Positions 6,401 to 12,269 of a stretch of DNA of 12,269 bases are shown here, piece after piece. Every line of letters begins with the position of its first letter. The first letter of the stretch is position 1. Source of the stretch: Chlorobiales bacterium. GTDB taxonomy: Bacteria; Bacteroidota; Chlorobiia; Chlorobiales; Chlorobiaceae. Both the position numbers and the translations under genes were made by a program. The stretch spans positions 1 to 12,269 of the forward strand of contig JAKSDC010000203.1 of NCBI GenBank assembly GCA_022360275.1, in the 5' to 3' direction. Below the pieces are notes generated by a model. That model saw nothing but the letters and a program-made list of their open reading frames with translations. It did no database searches and had not been told where the DNA came from.

Positions 6401-7385
6401 CTACAACGAAAAGGGCAAGGAGGTGATTGCGGCAGGAACCGTTCTCGATGAAGCACTGCTCGGCAAGTTTGCCGGTCTTGGTTTCCTCGAGTCTCTGGAT
6501 CTTTCGAAAGGTGTTGTAAAAGATGCAAAAGCAAACGACAGTTTCCTCCGGTTGTGCCGGGAGTATCGACTGATGCTCAAGGATCTGACGGACGAACGTG
6601 AAAACGAGAGGTATAAACTCAATATCGGAGACGAGCTGCCTCCGGGTATCGAAGAGCTTGCCAAGGTCTATATTGCCCAGAAGAGAAAGATTCAGGTGGG
6701 CGATAAAATGGCAGGACGTCACGGTAACAAAGGTGTTGTCGGAAAGATACTGCCTATAGAAGATATGCCGTTTACGGCTGACGGAACCCCTGTCGATATC
6801 GTGTTGAATCCTCTTGGTGTTCCCAGCCGTATGAATATCGGTCAGCTCTATGAAACCTCGCTTGGATGGGCAGGAGAACAGCTTGGTGTGCAGTTCAAAA
6901 CCCCGATTTTCGACGGGGCGACCTATGAAGAGGTTCAGCAGGAGCTTGAAAAAGCAGGACTGCCGAAACACGGCAAAGTGAAGCTGTACGACGGCCGGAC
7001 AGGCGAGCCTTTTGATGATGAAGTGACGGTCGGCTATATCTACATGCTGAAACTCAGCCACCTGGTCGATGACAAGATCCATGCACGTTCGACAGGGCCA
7101 TACTCGCTCATAACACAGCAGCCTCTCGGCGGTAAAGCCCAGTTCGGCGGCCAGAGGTTCGGTGAAATGGAAGTCTGGGCACTTGAAGCATACGGTGCCG
7201 CCAACATTCTCAGGGAGATGCTAACGGTCAAGTCGGATGACGTTGTGGGACGAAACAAGACGTACGAATCGATTGTGAAAGGCCAGAACCTTCCCGATCC
7301 CGGTACGCCGGAGTCGTTCAATGTGCTGGTTCGGGAATTACAGGGTCTTGGACTTGAAATACGTATTGACAACAAGGTGCCGTAA
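3477..7385 (+). CDS. rpoB: RNA polymerase beta subunit
   Basis: Beta is one of the two large catalytic subunits of RNA polymerase and forms half of the active-site cleft. Three in-frame GTG codons (3471, 3477, 3483) could start it; 3477 has the best ribosome-binding-site spacing, giving 1302 residues (E. coli 1342). Visible landmarks are [16 protein letters not shown] near 140-155, the rifampicin region [20 protein letters not shown] at about 495-514, and [11 protein letters not shown] after it. Further on are [11 protein letters not shown] at 799-809 (E806/D807 match E. coli E813/D814), [13 protein letters not shown] at 1075-1087, and the [20 protein letters not shown] clamp segment near the end. 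The residue matching E. coli His526 is Asn512 (codon AAC, 5010-5012); the other main rifampicin contacts (Q513, F514, D516, R529, S531, I572) are kept. rpoC follows after 68 nt. Confidence 0.98.
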   Translation: [1302 protein letters not shown]

Positions 7386-7453
7386 GGTTGAAGTTGTTGT
7401 GACGTGGTACTTTCCAGGATTTCTAACAGGTCGTTTTAACAGGGACATTTACT

Positions 7454-10400
7454 ATGATTTTTTCACAGGGAGCCTCACCGATAAAAGGTGATTTTTCAAA
7501 GATAAAATTCAGCATTGCATCTCCTGAAAGCATTCTCGCGCATTCGAGAGGCGAGGTGCTGAAACCCGAGACAATAAATTATCGCACGTTCAAGCCGGAA
7601 AGGGACGGGTTGATGTGCGAAAAAATCTTCGGTCCCACAAAAGACTGGGAGTGCTATTGCGGCAAATATAAACGGGTCAGGTACAAAGGGATTATCTGTG
7701 ATCGTTGCGGCGTTGAAGTAACCATGAAAAGCGTCCGCCGTGAGCGAATGGGTCATATTTCCCTGGCGGTTCCCGTCGTTCACACTTGGTTTTTCCGTTC
7801 CGTTCCCAGCAAGATCGGTGCTTTGCTCGACCTTTCGACCAAAGAGCTCGAACGGGTTATCTACTATGAGGTCTATGTTGTTATCAACCCGGGAGAGCCG
7901 GGTGAAAAACAAGGGATCAAAAAGCTCGACCGTCTGACCGAAGAGCAGTATTTCCAGATCATAACCGAGTACGAGGACAACCAGGATCTTGATGACAACA
8001 ATCCGGCCAAGTTCGTGGCCAAGATGGGTGGTGAGGCAATTCACACACTGCTCAAAGGGCTTGATCTGGATGCTCAGGCTGCCGAGCTGCGCAAGATCCT
8101 CCGGGAGAGCGGTTCCGAACAGAAAAAAGCCGATGCTTTGAAGCGTCTCAAGGTTGTCGAGGCGTTCAGAAAAAGTTACGAACCGGTCAAAAAGTCCAGG
8201 AAAAAGTCAACCGGGCTGTTTCCCGAGGATGAAGCTCCCGAGCCCTATGTTTATGAAGGAAACAAACCCGAATACATGGTTATGGAGGTTATCCCGGTCA
8301 TTCCGCCCGAGCTGCGTCCTCTGGTACCCCTTGAGGGCGGGCGATTCGCCACCTCCGATCTCAATGATCTGTACCGCAGGGTTATTATCCGTAACAACCG
8401 CTTGAAGAAGCTGATCGATATACGCGCTCCGGAAGTGATCCTTCGTAACGAGAAGAGGATGCTGCAGGAAGCGGTCGACGCGCTGTTCGACAACTCCCGC
8501 AAGGCCAATGCGGTGAAAACCGGCGAATCCAACCGGCCGCTGAAATCACTTTCGGATGCCTTGAAAGGAAAACAGGGACGCTTTCGCCAGAACCTGCTCG
8601 GTAAGCGTGTGGACTATTCGGGAAGATCGGTTATTGTTGTCGGGCCTGAGCTCAGGCTGCATGAGTGCGGCTTGCCGAAAAGCATGGCGATCGAGCTGTT
8701 CCAGCCGTTTGTTATCAGGCGGCTTGTCGAGCGCGGCATTGCAAAATCGGTGAAGTCCGCCAAAAAGCTGATAGACAAGAAAGACCCGATCGTATGGGAT
8801 GTCCTTGAGAAAGTTATCGACGGGCGTCCGGTGCTGCTTAACCGTGCACCAACCCTGCATCGTCTCGGTATTCAGGCGTTCCAGCCGGTACTGATCGAGG
8901 GCAAGGCGTTGCAGATTCACCCGCTGGTGTGTACGGCCTTCAATGCCGACTTCGACGGCGACCAGATGGCGGTGCATGTTCCTCTTTCCCAGGAGGCGCA
9001 GCTTGAGGCGACCCTGTTGATGCTCTCGTCGCACAACCTCATCCTTCCCCAGTCCGGTAAACCGGTTACCGTTCCTTCACAGGACATGGTGCTCGGCATG
9101 TATTACCTGACCAAGTCAAGGCTCGGAGAAAAGGGACAGGGACAGCTTTTCTACGGAACAGAAGAGGTTATGATCGCGTATAATGAAGAGCGTATTGGGC
9201 TTCATGCGCTGGTTTTCGTGAAGTACAACGGTCATGTCGAGCAGAAATTCGATCCGTTGAGAATGCTCGATATCATTCCTGATGACATAGCCGAAAAGAA
9301 AGAGTGGTTGAAAAAGGAGATCACGGAAAACGGCATTCTGGTAACCACGGTCGGTCGTGTGATTTTCAATCAGTATGTTCCGGAGAAGATCGGTTTTATC
9401 AACAAGGTGATCGACAAGAAAGGCGCAAAGGAGCTTATCTCGAAAATTTCCGGAGAGGTGGGCAACGTAGCAGCAGCAGAGTTTCTCGATAACATCAAAG
9501 AGGTCGGTTTCCATTACGCCATGAAAGGCGGGCTTTCAATCGGACTTTCCGACGCTATCATTCCGGAAGCCAAGGTCCAGCATATCAGGAAAGCCACGCG
9601 GGAGAGCGGCAAGATTGTCAGGGAATACAACAGGGGCACGCTGACTGAGAACGAACGGTACAACCAGATTGTCGATGTCTGGCAGAAAGTGACCAACCTT
9701 GTTGCCGAGGAATCTTACCAGAAGCTGCGTAAGGATCGCTCGGGATTCAACCCTCTTTTCATGATGCTGGATTCCGGCGCCCGAGGTTCAAGGGAACAGG
9801 TTCGTCAGTTGACCGGTATGCGGGGACTGATCGCACGACCACAGAAATCCATGTCAGGGCAGCCCGGCGAGATCATCGAAAACCCGATTATTTCAAACCT
9901 CAAAGAAGGGTTGACGGTGCTCGAATACTTTGTTTCGACACATGGCGCACGTAAAGGGTTGTCCGATACGTCGCTCAAAACAGCTGACGCCGGGTACCTG
10001 ACAAGGAGGCTGCATGATGTGGCGCAAGATGTCATCGTAACCGAAGAAGATTGCGGTACAACAAGGGGGATCCATGTAGAACGCAGTATAGAGGAAGAAA
10101 CCGGCGGTCAGATCAAATTCAGCGAAAAAATTCGCGGCCGTGTTGCTTCACGGGATATTGTCGATACCCTTGCCGATGAAGTTATCGTGCCTGCCGGAGG
10201 GATTATCACGGATGAGATTGCCGATGCCACTCAAAAGAATGTCGGCGTAGTCGAGGCGGACATCCGCTCGGTACTGACCTGTGAGGCAAAGCAGGGTATC
10301 TGCTCCAAGTGTTACGGCACCAACCTTGCAGTACACAAGCTTGTTGAGATCGGGGAAGCTGTTGGTGTCATTGCGGCGCAGTCCATCGGCGAGCCTGGTA

Positions 10401-11953
10401 CACAGCTTACGCTTCGTACCTTCCACCAGGGTGGTACGGCACAGGGCGGTATCGCCGAAACCGAGACAAAGTCCTCCTGTGAAGGCCAGGTAGAGTTTGA
10501 AAGTATCAGGAGTGTTGAACAGGAAACCATCAATGAGGACGGTATGCCTGAAACCCAGATTCTGGTTATCCAGAAAAACGGAAAAATCAACATTATGGAT
10601 CCTGATTCAGGAAAGATACTGAAACGGTACGAAGTGCCTCATGGCGCACATCTCGCATGCAGCAACGGAGATCTTGTCAAGAAAGACGACGTTCTCTTCA
10701 GCAGCGAGCCTAACAGTACGCAGATTATTGCCGAGATCGAAGGGCTGGTGAAGTTCGTCGATATCGAGAAAGGCGTTACTTACAAGGAAGAGGTGGACCC
10801 TCAGACCGGTTACGTTCAGCACGTAATTATCAACTGGCGGACAAAGCTGCGGGCTTCCGAGACAAGGGAACCGAGGATCCTGATTGTAAACGACAAAGGG
10901 GAAATCCTCAAAACGTATCCGGTACCTATCAAGTCGAACCTCTTTGTAGAGGACGGAAGAATGGTCAAGGTCGGTGACATGCTGGCTAAAGTGCCGAGAA
11001 ACCTTGATCGTGTGGGCGGCGATATCACTGCAGGTCTTCCGAAAGTTACCGAATTGTTCGAAGCACGCATTCCCTCGGACCCGGCAATCGTATCCGAAAT
11101 TGACGGTTACGTTGGTTTTGGTCCACAACGCAGGAGCAGTAAGGAGATCAAGGTCAAGAACGAGTTTGGAGAGGAAAAAAATTACTATGTACAGGTTGGT
11201 AAACATGTGCTTGCCAATGAAGGCGATGAGGTCAGGGCAGGCGAGCCTCTTACCGACGGTGCCGTATCTCCGCAGGATATTCTGAGGATTCAGGGCCCCA
11301 ACGCCGTACAGCAATATCTGGTCAATGAAATTCAGAAAGTTTATCAGATCAATGCAGGTGTCGAGATCAACGACAAGCACCTCGAGGTTATCGTGCGCCA
11401 GATGCTGCAGAAAGTCAGGGTTGAGGAACCGGGAGATACCGATCTCCTGCCGGGCGATCTTATCGACAAAACCGTATTTATTGAGGCCAACAGGGATGTT
11501 GCCGAAAAAGTACGGGTAACCGACAAGGGCGACGCTCCTCCGAGGATCCAGGAGAGCCAGCTTTACAAGATGAAAGAGATTACCAAGCTCAACAGGGAAC
11601 TGCGCAGAAACAGCAAGAAGCTTATCATTATCGAACCTGCACTGCAGGCAACTTCTCACCCTGTTTTGCTTGGTATAACCAGTGCTGCCCTGCAGACCGA
11701 AAGTGTTATTTCCGCAGCATCCTTCCAGGAAACCACAAAGGTGCTTACCGATGCAGCGGTAGCGGGCAAGGTCGATAATCTTGCAGGTCTGAAGGAAAAC
11801 GTCATTGTGGGTAAACTGATTCCGGCCGGTACGGGACTGAAAAAGTACCGCAAGCTTCATATCGAGTTTCCTGAAAACGGTGAAGAACGTGCTGTTGACG
11901 TTCGGAGCGAGGAGGGCGATGTGCAAGAGTTCGCCGAGGAAGATGCCGAATAA
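7454..11953 (+). CDS. rpoC: RNA polymerase beta-prime subunit
   Basis: Beta-prime carries the catalytic magnesium site of RNA polymerase and the clamp that sigma and NusG bind. The 1499 residues exceed E. coli (1407). The N-terminal zinc site uses C67, C69, C82 and C85. The invariant NADFDGDQM is at 497-505, with metal-binding D499, D501 and D503. The bridge helix and trigger loop (from about 819, GLTVLEYFVSTHGARKG) run through TADAGYLTRRL without the large insertion seen in E. coli. The second zinc site uses C867, C943, C950 and C953. A basic-then-acidic stretch at about 242-269 looks like an insertion, and the last 25 residues are acidic. AGGG at 7441-7444 lies nine bases before the ATG. 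The gene ends the operon, 61 nt before the terminator stem. Confidence 0.98.
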   Translation: MIFSQGASPIKGDFSKIKFSIASPESILAHSRGEVLKPETINYRTFKPERDGLMCEKIFGPTKDWECYCGKYKRVRYKGIICDRCGVEVTMKSVRRERMGHISLAVPVVHTWFFRSVPSKIGALLDLSTKELERVIYYEVYVVINPGEPGEKQGIKKLDRLTEEQYFQIITEYEDNQDLDDNNPAKFVAKMGGEAIHTLLKGLDLDAQAAELRKILRESGSEQKKADALKRLKVVEAFRKSYEPVKKSRKKSTGLFPEDEAPEPYVYEGNKPEYMVMEVIPVIPPELRPLVPLEGGRFATSDLNDLYRRVIIRNNRLKKLIDIRAPEVILRNEKRMLQEAVDALFDNSRKANAVKTGESNRPLKSLSDALKGKQGRFRQNLLGKRVDYSGRSVIVVGPELRLHECGLPKSMAIELFQPFVIRRLVERGIAKSVKSAKKLIDKKDPIVWDVLEKVIDGRPVLLNRAPTLHRLGIQAFQPVLIEGKALQIHPLVCTAFNADFDGDQMAVHVPLSQEAQLEATLLMLSSHNLILPQSGKPVTVPSQDMVLGMYYLTKSRLGEKGQGQLFYGTEEVMIAYNEERIGLHALVFVKYNGHVEQKFDPLRMLDIIPDDIAEKKEWLKKEITENGILVTTVGRVIFNQYVPEKIGFINKVIDKKGAKELISKISGEVGNVAAAEFLDNIKEVGFHYAMKGGLSIGLSDAIIPEAKVQHIRKATRESGKIVREYNRGTLTENERYNQIVDVWQKVTNLVAEESYQKLRKDRSGFNPLFMMLDSGARGSREQVRQLTGMRGLIARPQKSMSGQPGEIIENPIISNLKEGLTVLEYFVSTHGARKGLSDTSLKTADAGYLTRRLHDVAQDVIVTEEDCGTTRGIHVERSIEEETGGQIKFSEKIRGRVASRDIVDTLADEVIVPAGGIITDEIADATQKNVGVVEADIRSVLTCEAKQGICSKCYGTNLAVHKLVEIGEAVGVIAAQSIGEPGTQLTLRTFHQGGTAQGGIAETETKSSCEGQVEFESIRSVEQETINEDGMPETQILVIQKNGKINIMDPDSGKILKRYEVPHGAHLACSNGDLVKKDDVLFSSEPNSTQIIAEIEGLVKFVDIEKGVTYKEEVDPQTGYVQHVIINWRTKLRASETREPRILIVNDKGEILKTYPVPIKSNLFVEDGRMVKVGDMLAKVPRNLDRVGGDITAGLPKVTELFEARIPSDPAIVSEIDGYVGFGPQRRSSKEIKVKNEFGEEKNYYVQVGKHVLANEGDEVRAGEPLTDGAVSPQDILRIQGPNAVQQYLVNEIQKVYQINAGVEINDKHLEVIVRQMLQKVRVEEPGDTDLLPGDLIDKTVFIEANRDVAEKVRVTDKGDAPPRIQESQLYKMKEITKLNRELRRNSKKLIIIEPALQATSHPVLLGITSAALQTESVISAASFQETTKVLTDAAVAGKVDNLAGLKENVIVGKLIPAGTGLKKYRKLHIEFPENGEERAVDVRSEEGDVQEFAEEDAE

Positions 11954-12014
11954 ACTGATCAGTGTCGCATAACACGTTCTTGTTTTTACAATATCTTAGC
12001 TAAAACAGAAATGC

Positions 12015-12045
12015 AATGGGCTATCTATAAAGGTAGCCCATTTTT
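12015..12045 (+). terminator. Rho-independent terminator of the rpoBC operon
   Basis: An 11-bp stem, AATGGGCTATC (12015-12025) with GGTAGCCCATT (12032-12042), has one G-U pair and the six-base loop TATAAA. It runs into TTTTT (12041-12045) and a further T-rich stretch. It lies between two converging genes. Read on the minus strand the stem is followed by GCATTTCTGTTTTA, also T-rich, so it may end both transcripts. Confidence 0.92.
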
Positions 12046-12079
12046 GCTTTGCCCTTTTGAGACAGCCTCTTAGTTTTTC

Positions 12080-12269
12080 TTACTCGCCGTCTGTATAATC
12101 CGCCCAATTGTTAACGTACTGCACCATGATGTCGTTGAGGAACTTGAAATCCATGACCATGCCTTCCTGCGGGTCTCCTTTTCGGTCGATGATTTTCCCT
12201 TCAACTGTGGCAACGACGGTGCCCCTGTGCCCGTGCAGCTGATTGCAGAATGAGAAACTGTTGGGCAGC
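12080..12269 (-). CDS. QueD/6-pyruvoyl-tetrahydropterin synthase-like protein, C-terminal part, early stop
   Basis: The window holds the last 62 codons and stop of a minus-strand gene whose start lies beyond position 12269. The segment CNQLHGHRG fits the C-x3-HGH motif of QueD (6-carboxytetrahydropterin synthase), with the catalytic Cys and two of the zinc-binding His. TVEGK and GMVMDFKFL follow, as in this family. These enzymes turn dihydroneopterin triphosphate into a tetrahydropterin, for queuosine (QueD) or biopterin-type pterins (PTPS). Family members normally continue some 60-70 residues after the MDF motif, with a conserved Asp-His pair and a Glu. Here the protein ends 22 residues after MDF, with WADYTDGE and a stop. 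No other frame before the terminator restores the missing part. It may be a truncated paralogue, a decaying gene, or a divergent short form. Confidence 0.72.
   Translation of the reverse strand, partial: LPNSFSFCNQLHGHRGTVVATVEGKIIDRKGDPQEGMVMDFKFLNDIMVQYVNNWADYTDGE

Noticed and set aside
6183..7082. A 299-codon open frame antisense to rpoB
   Set aside because: Shadow of the conserved rpoB coding frame; no independent support.
7424..7443. TAACAGG repeated twice 13 nt apart before rpoC
   Set aside because: A seven-base direct repeat in a short spacer is easily chance; the second copy only contributes to the AGGG ribosome binding site.
10607..11926. A 439-codon open frame antisense to rpoC
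   Set aside because: It lies wholly inside rpoC, has no recognisable domain or ribosome binding site, and long antisense frames arise from the codon bias of the sense gene.
11954..11963. Perfect palindrome ACTGATCAGT directly after the rpoC stop
   Set aside because: Ten bases without a loop or second copy; no site class recognised and chance occurrence is plausible.
11968..11987. Second terminator from AACA/TGTT before the T-run
   Set aside because: Only four A/T-rich pairs; far weaker than the stem at 12015-12042.

Overview
This window is the classic transcription/translation core locus of a bacterium: three tRNA genes followed by secE-nusG-rplK-rplA-rplJ-rplL-rpoB-rpoC, all on the plus strand, ending in a strong terminator that faces the end of a minus-strand gene. 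Protein features (a single-span 63-residue SecE, a 1302-residue beta subunit and a 1499-residue beta-prime subunit without the large trigger-loop insertion of enterobacteria), together with moderate GC, point to the Bacteroidota-Chlorobiota group. A green sulfur bacterium (Chlorobium/Prosthecochloris type) is the best guess; this is inferred from recall of family features, not from a search.

Layout. Positions 1-219 hold the 3' end of a tRNA that looks like tRNA-Tyr, then complete tRNA-Thr(GGT) and tRNA-Trp(CCA). Positions 268-1055 encode SecE (protein export) and NusG (transcription elongation factor). Positions 1098-3277 encode the L11-L1 stalk base proteins and the L10-L12 stalk. A 199-nt spacer follows, with a 12-bp hairpin typical of the rplL-rpoB attenuator or processing site. 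Positions 3477-11953 encode the two catalytic RNA polymerase subunits. A terminator lies at 12015-12045. At 12080-12269 is the C-terminal end of a QueD/6-pyruvoyl-tetrahydropterin-synthase-like protein on the minus strand, which stops unusually early.

How the genes work together: the tRNAs, stalk proteins and RNA polymerase are growth-rate genes normally made in parallel. NusG binds the polymerase made from the same locus. The hairpin in front of rpoB probably lowers polymerase synthesis relative to the stalk proteins, and the only strong ribosome binding site among the four ribosomal protein genes is in front of rplL, whose product is needed in several copies per ribosome.

No undescribed multi-gene system is visible; this is a conserved housekeeping region. 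The points most worth a second look are an Asn at the rifampicin-contact position equivalent to E. coli beta His526, the truncated QueD-like protein, the absence of tuf between tRNA-Thr and tRNA-Trp, and the regulatory hairpins. No intergenic stretch exceeds 300 bases.
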